Part shown: positions 32,552-41,768 of the stretch, piece by piece
How the letters are laid out: each line of letters opens with the position of its first letter
How positions within the stretch are numbered: the stretch's first letter is position 1
From: JACVRM01 sp963817375
GTDB taxonomy: Bacteria > Actinomycetota > Thermoleophilia > Gaiellales > Gaiellaceae
DNA: 64,000 nt
Assembly: GCA_963817375.1 (NCBI GenBank)
Contig: CAWFOB010000002.1
Coordinates: 124,001 to 188,000 of the forward strand
Direction: 5' to 3'
Translations under genes and position numbers: made by a program
The notes under the pieces: model-generated
What the model saw: only the letters and a program-made list of their open reading frames with translations
Told to the model about the DNA's origin: nothing
Databases searched by the model: none

Positions 32552-33369
32552 GTCTGGCTCCGGAGCTCCTCGAGCACGACCGGATCGATCGCCTCCGCGC
32601 CGTCGACGCGGAGCTCGAGGTTCGCGTTCCCGGCCCACGCGTCGAGCGCCTCGGGCAGCTCGCCGGTGAAGCCGAGCGCTGCGAGCCGTTCGCCGAGCTC
32701 GGCCCCCAGGGCATCGTCGACGGGAAGCCAGTCCTCCTTGGGCGTGGCGCCGAAGATCGCCTGGTGGGCCTCGTAGAGCCGGCGCAGCTCGGTGAGCGGC
32801 GCCTCGTGGTCGTCGGTGCGCACGTCGATCGCGACGTCGGAGAGGCGGGCGTAGCCGCCGTCCCGCTCGACGATCAGGAGCGCCGCCGACTGCTGGCCGC
32901 GCTTGTCCCCTCCGGCTGCCTGGCCGGCGTCGAGGGCGTCGAGCAGGCGAACCGCGAGCGGCTTGCCGGCGGTGGCCTCGAACGTGTCGGCGATCGCATC
33001 GACGGTCGCCTGGGAGACGAGGATGTTCCCCTGGGCGCTGTAGCCGTCCCCGGTGCGACCGCCGGCCCAGTCGAAGCACTCCGACCCGGTGAAGGTCGCG
33101 GAGCCGCCGCCCGCGTCGACGACCCCGAGCTGCCGGTGCTCGCGATTGTCGTCTGCGGACGTCAGGCGTTCGACGACCTCCGCGGCGGAGAGCCCCTGGC
33201 GGAGCAGGTCGAGGCCTTCTGGGCCGTAGCGCGGGTTCGCATAGGCCTGCGTCGCGATCGCCCCGACGTCGGCGGCCGCCCAGGGGACGACGGAGCCGAC
33301 GGCGAGGAACTTCGACTGCGTCGCCACGCCCCACTGGCGGCCGTCCCAGGCTGCGATCGAGTACGTCAT
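32548..33369 (-). CDS. DUF1028 protein (Ntn-hydrolase-like)
   Basis: The 273-residue protein starts TYSIAAWDGRQWGVATQSKF and contains VVPWAAADVGAIATQAYANP, YGPEGLDLLRQGLSA and YSAQGNILVS, the hallmarks of DUF1028, a family with an Ntn-hydrolase-like fold. The C-terminal 70 residues form an added peptidoglycan-binding-like or helical part (LRRLYEAHQAIFGATPKEDW). Its ATG overlaps the preceding stop by one base. Hydrolysis of an amide bond is the likely chemistry by fold, not shown by direct evidence. Confidence 0.85.
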   Translation of the reverse strand: MTYSIAAWDGRQWGVATQSKFLAVGSVVPWAAADVGAIATQAYANPRYGPEGLDLLRQGLSAAEVVERLTSADDNREHRQLGVVDAGGGSATFTGSECFDWAGGRTGDGYSAQGNILVSQATVDAIADTFEATAGKPLAVRLLDALDAGQAAGGDKRGQQSAALLIVERDGGYARLSDVAIDVRTDDHEAPLTELRRLYEAHQAIFGATPKEDWLPVDDALGAELGERLAALGFTGELPEALDAWAGNANLELRVDGAEAIDPVVLEELRSQT

Positions 33370-33644
33370 CAGGTGCCGTAGGTCAGCTCGGTCAGGTCGA
33401 GGTCGCGGAGCTCGGCGTGGTCGGGCGGCACGATCGCCGAGGCGACCTCGGGGTGGGCGAGGGCCTCTCGTACCGCGTCGGCGGTGGCGGCGCGCACGAC
33501 CACGGGCCGGCCGCGATCGTGGGCCTCCCTGAGCCGCGTCTCGTCGACGCGGTCCAGCACCAGCGCGCCTTCGAGATCGAGCTCGCCCTCAACCGCGATC
33601 TCCGGCACGCGCCTCCCGGTCGCCCCGAACCAGCGTTCTCTCAT
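33369..33644 (-). CDS. Small conserved-context protein, unknown
   Basis: The 91-residue protein begins MRERWFGATGRRVPEIAVEG and continues with an Asp/Arg/Val-rich beta-alpha pattern. Its start overlaps the stop of the upstream hydrolase (ATGA) and its stop overlaps the DUF1028 start, so it is locked into the operon. I do not recognise a family. The regular overlap on both sides makes it a real gene despite its size. Confidence 0.62.
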   Translation of the reverse strand: MRERWFGATGRRVPEIAVEGELDLEGALVLDRVDETRLREAHDRGRPVVVRAATADAVREALAHPEVASAIVPPDHAELRDLDLTELTYGT

Positions 33645-34354
33645 GCAGTGACGTGGGCGGGCAGCGCGATGGCTTCGCCCGGCTGGGGCGCGACAACGTC
33701 GACGTTGGTCAGCTCGCGCAGCTGGTCGGGCGTGCCCTTGAGCGGCGGGAACGTCCCGTAGTGGCACGGGATGCAGGTCTGGACGCCGAGCAGCTCCAGC
33801 GCGTAGGCGGCCTCGCGCGGGTCCATGGTGTAGTGACCGCCGATCGGCAGGATCGCGACGTCCGGCTGGTAGAGCCGCGCGATCAGCGCCATGTCGCCGA
33901 ACACGTTCGTGTCGCCGGCGACGTAGACGGAGAGGCCGTTCTCGAACTGGAACACGAAGCCGACGGGCTCGCCGGCGTACGTGCCGTCGGAGGTCGACGA
34001 CGAGTGCTGCGCGTGGACGAGCGTGATCTTGGTGCCCTCCCACTCGACCGTCCCGCCTTTGTTCGGGTCGATGCCCTTGCTCTCGTCGACGCCCTGCTTG
34101 GTGCATAGCCAGTCGTGGAGCTCGACCGGGGCGAGCACGTAGCAGCCGAACTTCTTGTGCAGGGCCACCGTGTCGCCGACGTGGTCGGCGTGCCCGTGGG
34201 TGAGCGCGATCAGGTCGACGCGCTCGGGCTCGAGCTCGGATTCGGGGCACTTCGGGTTGTGGTTCAGGAACGGGTCGACGTAGATCCGCTTGCCGCCGGG
34301 TGTGTCGAAGCGAAACGAAGCGTGGCCGAGCCACGTCAGTGAGACATCTGCCAT
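33641..34354 (-). CDS. UPF0173 metal-dependent hydrolase (metallo-beta-lactamase fold)
   Basis: The 237-residue protein has SLTWLGHASFRFDTPGGKRI, IALTHGHADHVGDTVAL (HxHxDH), VYVAGDTNVFGDMALIARLY and IPCHYGTFPPLKGTPDQL, matching the UPF0173 group of metallo-beta-lactamase-fold hydrolases close to UlaG. It is the first gene of a five-gene minus-strand unit, with a GAGGAGG ribosome site and a possible -10 (TAACCT, complement of 34388-34393) in the 49 bases after nuoN. The substrate is unknown. Confidence 0.9.
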   Translation of the reverse strand: MADVSLTWLGHASFRFDTPGGKRIYVDPFLNHNPKCPESELEPERVDLIALTHGHADHVGDTVALHKKFGCYVLAPVELHDWLCTKQGVDESKGIDPNKGGTVEWEGTKITLVHAQHSSSTSDGTYAGEPVGFVFQFENGLSVYVAGDTNVFGDMALIARLYQPDVAILPIGGHYTMDPREAAYALELLGVQTCIPCHYGTFPPLKGTPDQLRELTNVDVVAPQPGEAIALPAHVTA

Positions 34355-34403
34355 CTCTGAGTGCCTCCTCGGTCGAGAGTCGGCCTGAGGTTACCCGGAG
34401 GGT

Positions 34404-35885
34404 CTAGAAAGGAAGCGCGCTCGTCGCGTCGCGGGCCACGTCGATGATCGGCTGCACGAAGAAGAAGGAGCCGATCGTGAAGGCGAGGGCGCCGACGACC
34501 GACGCCTGGAGCAGGACGTCGCGGGGCGGCGACCCGCCGGCTGCCGCCGCGCCGAACTGCAGCTCGGCGGGTGAGCCCCACATCGCCCGGATCACGGCGA
34601 GGTAGTAGTAGAGGCTCACAACCGTGGCGGCGACGCCGACGAGCATGAGCCACCACCAGCCGGTCTGGTACGCGGCTGCGAAGGCGTAGAACTTCGCGAA
34701 GAACCCGCCCGTCAGCGGCAGGCCGGCGAAGCCCAGCATGAACACGAGCATCGAGATGCCGAGCAGGGGCCGCTCCCACAGCATGCCGCTGAAGTCGGCG
34801 ACGGTCACGTCACGGTTCAGCTCACGCTCGCGTGCGGCGACGACGGCGAAGGCGCCGATCGACATCGCGCTGTACACGGCCAGGTAGTAGAGGAGCGCGC
34901 GGCCGCCGAGCGCGCTGTTCGCCGAGATCGGGATGAGCATGAACCCGGCCTGGGAGACGGACGAGAAGGCGAGCAGCCGCTTGACGTTCGATTGGACGAG
35001 CGCGCCGAAGTTGCCGACCGCCAGCGAGATGCAGGCGATCACCGCGATCGCGATCGTCCACAGGTTGTCGAGCTGCGGGAAGGCGACCGTGAGGATGCGG
35101 AGCATCGCGACGAGCGCGGCGACCTTCGTCGCGGCCGACATGAACGCGGTTACGGGGGTGGGCGCACCCTGGTACACGTCGGGCGTCCACATGTGAAACG
35201 GCGCCGCGGAGGACTTGAAGCCGAGGCCGGCGATGATCATCGCGAGGCCGGCGACGAGCAGCGCGTCGCTCGACAGGCCCTTGGCCGCGGTGGTCGCGGC
35301 GATGTTCTCGAAGCCGATCTCCTGCGTCGACCCGTAGACGAGCGCCGAGCCGAACAGCAGCACGGCCGAGCCGAAGCTGCCGACGATGAGGTACTTGAGC
35401 CCGGCCTCGAGCGAGTCAGGCCGGTCGAGGTCCATCGCGCACAGGATGTAGAGCGCGATCGAGAACCACTCGAGCCCGAGGAAGAGCGTCATCAGGTTCC
35501 CGGCGGTGACCATGAACGCCATCCCCGCGGCCGCGGTGGCAAGGAGGGCGTAGTACTCGCCGACGCGGCTCTTGCGGATGCCGTGCGCGTACGAGACGCC
35601 CACCGCGAGGAACCCGCAGCCGGCGATGAAGATCTGTGCGATCGCCGCCCACTGGTCGCGGTACGCGGCCTCGTGGACGATCGTCTTCGCGTTCTCGCTG
35701 TCGTTGAAGAGGAACGCGGCCATCACGCCGGCGGCGACGAAGCCGGCCGCGGCCACGAAGGCTGCGAACGGCCGGCGCGCGTTCGGGGGGAGCAGGACCG
35801 CGGAGAGCAGGCAGACGGCGGCCGTGCCGAGCAGGATCAGCTCGGGCGAGAGCGCGTACCAGTCGACGGACGGCGTCGTGATCAT
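34404..35885 (-). CDS. nuoN: NADH-quinone oxidoreductase subunit N
   Basis: The 493-residue membrane subunit is one of three antiporter-like proton pumps of complex I. It has about fourteen helices, with GLEWFSIALYILCAMDLDRP, LGFKSSAAPFHMWTPDVYQG (the conserved Lys and His of the pump) and SSVSQAGFMLIPIS. It is the last gene of the nuo operon; its ATG overlaps the nuoM stop by four bases. Confidence 0.95.
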   Translation of the reverse strand: MITTPSVDWYALSPELILLGTAAVCLLSAVLLPPNARRPFAAFVAAAGFVAAGVMAAFLFNDSENAKTIVHEAAYRDQWAAIAQIFIAGCGFLAVGVSYAHGIRKSRVGEYYALLATAAAGMAFMVTAGNLMTLFLGLEWFSIALYILCAMDLDRPDSLEAGLKYLIVGSFGSAVLLFGSALVYGSTQEIGFENIAATTAAKGLSSDALLVAGLAMIIAGLGFKSSAAPFHMWTPDVYQGAPTPVTAFMSAATKVAALVAMLRILTVAFPQLDNLWTIAIAVIACISLAVGNFGALVQSNVKRLLAFSSVSQAGFMLIPISANSALGGRALLYYLAVYSAMSIGAFAVVAARERELNRDVTVADFSGMLWERPLLGISMLVFMLGFAGLPLTGGFFAKFYAFAAAYQTGWWWLMLVGVAATVVSLYYYLAVIRAMWGSPAELQFGAAAAGGSPPRDVLLQASVVGALAFTIGSFFFVQPIIDVARDATSALPF

Positions 35886-37552
35886 CCGCCGCTCTCCTCG
35901 GTGGCGGGCATCCATTTGCCGTTCCGCTGGAAGCAGAGGAGCACCGTGGCCGCAGCCGGTCCCTGGTGCCGTGCCATCGAGGTGATCAGCGCCTTGCGAC
36001 AGGCCGGTGGCGTCGCCGCGATGACCTGCGGCGAGATGTAGACAGAGCCCCCTGCGACCTGAATCTGGGTGAAGTCGTAGGTCGGAGAACTGGCCGAGCC
36101 GTGGACGACCAGAGGCCCGAAGCGCGCCTGCACGGCCGCCTTCGCGCTGTCGCCGAAGAACGACCGCTCGGTGATCGCCGCCGGCCAGAACGAGAGCGCG
36201 ATCAGGCAGGCGAGCAGCGGGACGATGATCACCACCTCCCCGGGCCGCAGGTCGAGCGCGCCGTCCGAGACGGCCGACCCGCGCTCGCGGTGCAGCACCG
36301 CCGAGATCAGCCGCAGGGCGTACATCGCTGCCAGCACGATCGCGACGGCGCCTGCGACCGCCCAGCCCCAGCCGACCTTGAAGACGCCGAGCAGGACCAG
36401 GAACTCGCCGGCGAACATCGTCGAGCCCGGTACGGCGAGCGTGATGATCCCGGTCGTCATGAGCAGGGTCGCGAGCAGCGGCCGACCCTTCGCCATCCCG
36501 CCGAGGAACGCGAACTCGCCCGTCGACGTCCGCCGCTCGACCGCGCCCGCGAGCAGGAAGAGCGACGCCGACACGAGCCCGTGATTGACCATCTGCAGCA
36601 CCGAGCCGTTGAGGCCGGGGTCGTTCAGCGCGAAGAGACCGAGCGTGATCAGCCCCATCTGCGCCATCGACGAGTACGCGATCACGCCGCGCACGTCGGG
36701 CGCGCGGAACGCCACGAGCGAGCCGTAGAGCAGCGTCACGATCGCCATCGTCAGGAGCAGCCACTGCAGGTCCTTCGCCGGGCCCGGGAAGATCGGGATG
36801 GCGATGCGCAGGAGGCCGTAGGCCGCCACCTTCGAGACGACCCCCGAGAGCACCGCCGAGACCTCGGCCGGCGCCTCCCGGTACGCGGCCGGCAGCCAGC
36901 CGTGGAACGGGAACAGCGGCGCTTTGACCGCGAACGCGGCGACGAAGCCGAGGAAGATGACGTGGTTGTCGCTCGTCCCGAGCTGCGTCATGTCGAACGT
37001 TCCCTGAGTGACGCCCAGCGCGATGATCGCGATCAGCATCAGCAGCGACCCCGCGACCGTGTAGATGACGAACTGGATGGTCGCGCCCAGCCGTCCCGGC
37101 CCGCCCCACACGCCGATCAGCACGTAGAGCGGGATCAGCATGGTCTCGAAGAAGACGTAGAACAGGATCAGGTCCTGGGCGGTGAAGACGCCGACGATCG
37201 AGCCGGTCAGGAAGAGCGCCAGCCCGAAGTAGGCGCGCGCGCGCTCGCGGCCGGCCCAGAACGCGTACGCGACCGAGGCGGCACCGACGATGACCGTCAG
37301 GCCGACGAGCCAGAGCGAGAACCCGTACATGCCGACGTGGTAGGAGATGCCGAGGTCGGTCGCCCAGTCGGTCTTGTCGCTGAACTGGAGGCCGGCCTTG
37401 TCGAACTCGAAGCGCTGGAGCGCCAGGATCCAGATCCCGACCTCGGCCAGCGCGGCAAAAAGCGCAAGTGATGCCGCCGTGCGACCCTGGAACGGCACCA
37501 GCCAGAGCAGGAGCGCGACGCCGATCGGGAAGAAGATCAGCAGCGTCGTCAT
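35882..37552 (-). CDS. nuoM: NADH-quinone oxidoreductase subunit M
   Basis: This 556-residue antiporter-like pump subunit has FETMLIPLYVLIGVWGG (the key Glu), AFAVKAPLFPFHGWLPAAYR (the Lys) and SSMAQMGLITLGLFAL. It is about 50 residues longer than usual. After the last predicted helix (VIIVPLLACLIALSFWPAA) comes a tail of roughly 95 residues containing YDFTQIQVAGGSVYISPQV and two Cys (PPACRKAL and VLLCFQRNGKW). The extension could fold outside the membrane. The start overlaps the nuoL stop (ATGA). Confidence 0.94.
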   Translation of the reverse strand: MTTLLIFFPIGVALLLWLVPFQGRTAASLALFAALAEVGIWILALQRFEFDKAGLQFSDKTDWATDLGISYHVGMYGFSLWLVGLTVIVGAASVAYAFWAGRERARAYFGLALFLTGSIVGVFTAQDLILFYVFFETMLIPLYVLIGVWGGPGRLGATIQFVIYTVAGSLLMLIAIIALGVTQGTFDMTQLGTSDNHVIFLGFVAAFAVKAPLFPFHGWLPAAYREAPAEVSAVLSGVVSKVAAYGLLRIAIPIFPGPAKDLQWLLLTMAIVTLLYGSLVAFRAPDVRGVIAYSSMAQMGLITLGLFALNDPGLNGSVLQMVNHGLVSASLFLLAGAVERRTSTGEFAFLGGMAKGRPLLATLLMTTGIITLAVPGSTMFAGEFLVLLGVFKVGWGWAVAGAVAIVLAAMYALRLISAVLHRERGSAVSDGALDLRPGEVVIIVPLLACLIALSFWPAAITERSFFGDSAKAAVQARFGPLVVHGSASSPTYDFTQIQVAGGSVYISPQVIAATPPACRKALITSMARHQGPAAATVLLCFQRNGKWMPATEESGG

Positions 37553-39450
37553 CGGACGGCCACGAAGACGAGGAGGAGGATCGCGACCCCGCCCGCGAGC
37601 GCGAGCGTGTACGTGCGGACGATGCCGGTCTGCGTCTCGCCGACGCCGGTACCCGCCCCGCGCGCGGCGAGGCCGAGCCCGCGCAGCGAGCCGGCGATGA
37701 CCGGCGTCTCGACGAAGCGGCGGCCGGCGGTCGCGAGCAGCGCGGCGGGCTTGAAGAAGACGAGCTGGTACGCCTCGTCGAAGTAGAGCTTGTGCTCGAG
37801 CACGCGCTGAAGCCACGGCACCGACGGGACACGGACGTGGTGCGAGCTAAAGATCGCCCAGGCGAGGGCGATGCCGAGCACGGCCATGCCGACCGAGATC
37901 GCGCTGGCGATCGTCTCCTCGCCGACCGAGGCTTCGACGAGCGGCGGGGCGGCCGGGTTCAGGAACGTCGTGATGTCGTGCCAGAGCCCCTCGATCTGCA
38001 GCCAGCCGGACACGAGCGCGCCGAGCGCGAGCACGGTGACGACGAACATCATCGAGAACGGCCCCTCGCCGTGGCCGGAGTGGATGTGCTCGCGGGCGTA
38101 CGCCGACGGCTCGCCGGTGAAGACGAGGAAGATCAATCGGAACGTGTAGAGCCCGGTGAGGAACGCCCCCAGCACGCCGATGACGAAGAGCGTGTAGCCC
38201 CACCAGCCGCCCGCCGCGATCGTCGACGACAGGATCAGATCCTTCGAGAAGAACCCCGAGAACGGCGGTATGCCCGAGAGCGAGAGGGCCCCGACGAGCA
38301 TGACCAGGAAGGTCTTCGGCAGGTAGCGCTTGAGGCCGCCCATCCGGCGCATGTCCTGCTCGCCGCCGAGCGCGTGGATCAGCACGCCCGCGCCGAGGAA
38401 GAGCAGCGCCTTGAAGAACGCGTGCGTCATGAGGTGGAACAGCCCGCTCGAGTACGCGCCGATGCCGACCCCGACGAACATGTAGCCGATCTGCGACATC
38501 GTCGAGTACGCGATCACCTTCTTGATGTCCGTCTGGACGAGGGCGATCAGCCCGGCGGCGAGCAGCGTGACCGCGCCGAGGCCGGCGGCGAGATCGAGGA
38601 TCCGCGGCGCCGCCTCGAAGATCACGTGCGTCCGCGCGATCAGGTAGACGCCCGCCGTCACCATCGTGGCCGCATGGATGAGGGCGCTGACCGGGGTCGG
38701 GCCCTCCATGGCGTCCGGCAGCCACGTGTGCAGCGGGATCTGGGCCGACTTCGCGACGGCGCCGCCGAGCAGGCCGAGTGCCACGAGGTCGACCAGGATG
38801 CCGCCGCCGCCGAGGTCGCCGGCCTGTACCCGGTCGAAGACGCCCGGGAAGTCGAGCGTCCCGGTCTGCCAGACGAGCACGAAGAGGGCGAGCGCCATGG
38901 TCGCGTCGCCGAAGGCATTCATGATGAACGCCTTCTTGGCCGCGGCGATCGCCGCCGGCCGCTCGTGCTCGAAGCCGATCAGCAGGTACGAGCAGAGGCC
39001 GACGAGGCCCCAGCCGGCGAGCAGGATCAGCAGGTTGCCCGCTTCGACCAGCAGGAGCATCGAGAAGATGAACAGCGCCATGTAGGCGAAGTAGCGGCGC
39101 TCCTCGTCGGCCTTGTCCATGTAGCCGATCGAGTAGAGGACGATCAGCATCCCGACGCCCGAGATGATCAGCATCATCCAGATCGAGATCTGGTCGACGT
39201 AGATGTTGAGCGGGAACTGGAAGCTGCTTCCCGCCGTCAGCCACGTGTAGGCCGTGCTCGACTCGTGCCGCTGCGAGACGTCCTTGCCGAGCATGTCGCC
39301 GAAGGCCCACAGCGCGCCGCCGAACGAGACGGCGACCGAGAGCGTCGCCAGCCAGCCGGCGGCCTGCCGCGAGATGCGCGTGCCGCCGAGGATGATCAGA
39401 GCGACGCCGGCCAGGGGCGCCGCAAGGCAGATCCAGGCTCCCGTCGTCAC
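37549..39450 (-). CDS. nuoL: NADH-quinone oxidoreductase subunit L
   Basis: The largest pump subunit, 633 residues, shows the usual antiporter core (YFAYMALFIFSMLLLVEAGN, LVGLCSYLLIGF, SAQIPLHTWLPDAMEGPTPV, STMSQIGYMFVGVG) and a long C-terminal lateral-helix region that spans the membrane arm. All expected charged residues within helices are present. It is co-transcribed with nuoK upstream and nuoM downstream, with four-base overlaps on both sides. Confidence 0.96.
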   Translation of the reverse strand: MTTGAWICLAAPLAGVALIILGGTRISRQAAGWLATLSVAVSFGGALWAFGDMLGKDVSQRHESSTAYTWLTAGSSFQFPLNIYVDQISIWMMLIISGVGMLIVLYSIGYMDKADEERRYFAYMALFIFSMLLLVEAGNLLILLAGWGLVGLCSYLLIGFEHERPAAIAAAKKAFIMNAFGDATMALALFVLVWQTGTLDFPGVFDRVQAGDLGGGGILVDLVALGLLGGAVAKSAQIPLHTWLPDAMEGPTPVSALIHAATMVTAGVYLIARTHVIFEAAPRILDLAAGLGAVTLLAAGLIALVQTDIKKVIAYSTMSQIGYMFVGVGIGAYSSGLFHLMTHAFFKALLFLGAGVLIHALGGEQDMRRMGGLKRYLPKTFLVMLVGALSLSGIPPFSGFFSKDLILSSTIAAGGWWGYTLFVIGVLGAFLTGLYTFRLIFLVFTGEPSAYAREHIHSGHGEGPFSMMFVVTVLALGALVSGWLQIEGLWHDITTFLNPAAPPLVEASVGEETIASAISVGMAVLGIALAWAIFSSHHVRVPSVPWLQRVLEHKLYFDEAYQLVFFKPAALLATAGRRFVETPVIAGSLRGLGLAARGAGTGVGETQTGIVRTYTLALAGGVAILLLVFVAVR

Positions 39451-39755
39451 CCGCGCAGGTGCCTGAGCTTGTCGACGTCGAGCGGAAGGCGGTCGCGCGC
39501 GAGCGCGACGATCAGCCCCAGGCCGACGACGACCTCGGAGGCGGCGACGGCCATGACGGTCAGCGCGAAGATCTGGCCGGTCGGGTCACCGGCGTGGCGC
39601 GCGAAGGCGATCAGCGCGAGGTTCGCCCCGTTCAGCATGATCTCGAGCGAGAGCAGGATCGTCAGCGGGCTGCGCCGCAGGAGCACGCCGAGTGCGCCGA
39701 TCGAGAACAGCGCGGCCGAGACGGCGACGTACCAGATGACGTCCGGGCCCATCAT
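39447..39755 (-). CDS. nuoK: NADH-quinone oxidoreductase subunit K
   Basis: The 102-residue, three-helix subunit has the two conserved membrane glutamates in ILLSLEIMLNGANLALIAFA and VAASEVVVGLGLIVAL, part of the proton path between complex I modules. The first of two consecutive ATGs overlaps the nuoJ stop (ATGA) and is taken as the start. Length is normal. Confidence 0.95.
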   Translation of the reverse strand: MMGPDVIWYVAVSAALFSIGALGVLLRRSPLTILLSLEIMLNGANLALIAFARHAGDPTGQIFALTVMAVAASEVVVGLGLIVALARDRLPLDVDKLRHLRG

Positions 39756-40285
39756 GCGTCCGCATCCTGGGGCGTGCGCTCGGCGCCGAGGATCACGCCG
39801 CCGACCGCTGCGGCGAGCAGCACGATCGAGGTGATCTCGAAGGCGAGCAGGTGGTCGGAGAGGAAGACGCGCCCGATCTGGGCCGGGCTGCCGAAATCGA
39901 CGCTGATGTGGGCGGCGGTCCTGAGGTTGTCGCCCGCGGCGAGGCTGAGGACGGTGATCACCTCGACGAGCAGGGCGCCGCACGCGGCGACGGCGAAGAG
40001 CGTCTGCACGTTCGGGCCGCCGGCCCAGGGCGACCCGGCCCGGTCGCCGAGATAGGCGATCACGAACAGGAACATGACCATCACGGCGCCTGCGTAGACG
40101 AGCACCTGGGCCGCCGCGACGAACTCGGCCGACAGGAGCAGGTAGAGCGCGGCCAGCGAGGCGAGGTTGCCGATCAGCGCGAGCGCCGAGAAGAACGGGT
40201 TCGTGAACGAGATCACGGCGACGGCCGAGCCGAGGCATGCGAAGACGGCCACGAACCAGACCAGCCAGACGAGCGCGTTGCCCAT
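39752..40285 (-). CDS. nuoJ: NADH-quinone oxidoreductase subunit J
   Basis: The 177-residue membrane subunit has five helices, including AALYLLLSAEFVAAAQVLVY followed by AGAVMVMFLFVIAYLGD, the region that forms the pi-bulge helix controlling proton coupling. It starts at an ATG overlapping the nuoI stop by one base. Confidence 0.94.
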   Translation of the reverse strand: MGNALVWLVWFVAVFACLGSAVAVISFTNPFFSALALIGNLASLAALYLLLSAEFVAAAQVLVYAGAVMVMFLFVIAYLGDRAGSPWAGGPNVQTLFAVAACGALLVEVITVLSLAAGDNLRTAAHISVDFGSPAQIGRVFLSDHLLAFEITSIVLLAAAVGGVILGAERTPQDADA

Positions 40286-40782
40286 CAGCTCGACGCCTTG
40301 TACGCCGGGATGGGCGTGTCGTACAGAGCGGGATCGGCGACCGGCACGCGCTTCATCGGGGGCGCCAGCAGCATGTCCTTCGTGTAGATCAGGTCGTCGC
40401 GCGAGTACTCGGAGAGCTCGAACTCGTTCTGCAGCGTGATCGCGTCGAACGGGCAGGCGAGCTCGCAGTAGCCGCAGAAGATGCAGCGCGACAGGTTGAT
40501 CTCGTAGATGCGCGCGAAGCGCTCACCCGCGGACACGCGGTTGGACGGCGTGTTCTCCGCCGGCACGACGCGGATGCAGTCGGCCGGGCACGCCGCCGCG
40601 CACAGCGAGCAGCCGACGCACTTCTCCAGCCCGTTCTCGTGGCGATGGAGCCGGTGCCGGCCGCGAAAGCGCGGGTAGAGCGGCCGCTTGTACTCCGGGT
40701 ACTGCTGCGTCAGCGGCTTGCGGAAGATCTGCTTCAGCGTGACGCCGAAGCCCTTGAAGGTGCCGATCGCCGGGCTGGTCAC
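40285..40782 (-). CDS. nuoI: NADH-quinone oxidoreductase subunit I
   Basis: The 165-residue ferredoxin-like subunit carries two 4Fe-4S clusters (N6a and N6b) bound by CVGCSLCAAACP and CIFCGYCELACP. It passes electrons from subunit G to subunit B. The N-terminal segment (GFGVTLKQIFRKPLTQQYPE) is the membrane-contacting amphipathic helix. The GTG start overlaps the nuoH stop by four bases. Confidence 0.96.
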   Translation of the reverse strand: MTSPAIGTFKGFGVTLKQIFRKPLTQQYPEYKRPLYPRFRGRHRLHRHENGLEKCVGCSLCAAACPADCIRVVPAENTPSNRVSAGERFARIYEINLSRCIFCGYCELACPFDAITLQNEFELSEYSRDDLIYTKDMLLAPPMKRVPVADPALYDTPIPAYKASS

Positions 40783-41768
40783 AGCGCCACCACCAAAGCC
40801 GCGGTGACGACGGCGTTTATCGTCGCCAGCGGCAGCAGCACCTTCCAGCCGAGGTTCATCAGCTGGTCGTACCGGAGGCGCGGGAGCGAGGCGCGCAGCC
40901 AGATGAAGATGCAGATGATGATGAAGACCTTCAGCAGGAACCAGAGCGGCCCGTAGCTGTCTCCGACCGGGCCGTCCCAGCCGCCGAAGAAGAGCGTCAC
41001 GCAGAGGCCCGAGAGCACGAGCATGTTGATGTACTCGGCGGTCTGGAAGAGCCCCCAGCGCATGCCGCTGTACTCGGTGTGGTACCCGGCGACGAGCTCC
41101 TGCTCGGCCTCCGGCAGGTCGAACGGGGCGCGGTTGGTCTCCGCGATCCCGGCGATGAAGAAGATGACCAGCCCGACGAACTGCGGGGCCGCGTACCACC
41201 AGCCGTTGGCCTGCTCTTGGACGATGCGCGTCAGCGAGAGCGAGCCGGCCATCAGCACCACGCCGAGCACGCTCAGCGCGAGCGACACCTCGTACGAGAC
41301 GAGCTGCGCGCAGGTCCGCATGGAGCCCAGCAGCGAGTACTTCGAGTCGGACGCCCAGCCGCCGATGATGAACCCGTAGATGCCGAGCGAGCCGAGTGCG
41401 AAGACCAGGATCAGCGAGATCGGCACGTCGGCGACCACGCCGCTGACGTGGTGGCCGTCGATGTTCCAGCCCGGGCCCCACGGGATGACGGCGAAGGCGG
41501 CGATGGCGGTCGCGGCCGAGAGTGCGGGGGCGGCGATGTAGAGCACGTCCACGGCGCTGGCCGGAAAGAAGCTCTCCTTGCGGACGAGCTTGATCAGGTC
41601 GGCGATCGGCTGGAGTAGTCCGAAGACGCCCGCCCGGTTCGGCCCATAGCGGAGCTGCATGCGGCCGAGCAGCTTGCGCTCGAGCCAGGTCGTGTATGCG
41701 AACGCGGCCATGACCAGGTTCACGATGACGAGCGCCTTGATGATGTCGATCCACCAGGGCTGGCTCAT
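40779..41768 (-). CDS. nuoH: NADH-quinone oxidoreductase subunit H
   Basis: The 329-residue subunit forms the quinone chamber. It has YTTWLERKLLGRMQLRYGPN near the N-terminus, then GLLQPIADLIKLVRKESFFP, FIAGIAETNRAPFDLPEAEQ with its row of acidic residues, and LVAGYHTEYSGMRWGLFQ. Eight to nine helices are predicted. It overlaps nuoG and nuoI by four bases each. Confidence 0.96.
   Translation of the reverse strand: MSQPWWIDIIKALVIVNLVMAAFAYTTWLERKLLGRMQLRYGPNRAGVFGLLQPIADLIKLVRKESFFPASAVDVLYIAAPALSAATAIAAFAVIPWGPGWNIDGHHVSGVVADVPISLILVFALGSLGIYGFIIGGWASDSKYSLLGSMRTCAQLVSYEVSLALSVLGVVLMAGSLSLTRIVQEQANGWWYAAPQFVGLVIFFIAGIAETNRAPFDLPEAEQELVAGYHTEYSGMRWGLFQTAEYINMLVLSGLCVTLFFGGWDGPVGDSYGPLWFLLKVFIIICIFIWLRASLPRLRYDQLMNLGWKVLLPLATINAVVTAALVVAL

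Noticed and set aside
37468..39834. 788-codon open frame on the plus strand across nuoL
   Set aside because: It is dominated by Arg, Asp and Glu, matches no family and lies antisense to nuoL; it is a composition artefact.
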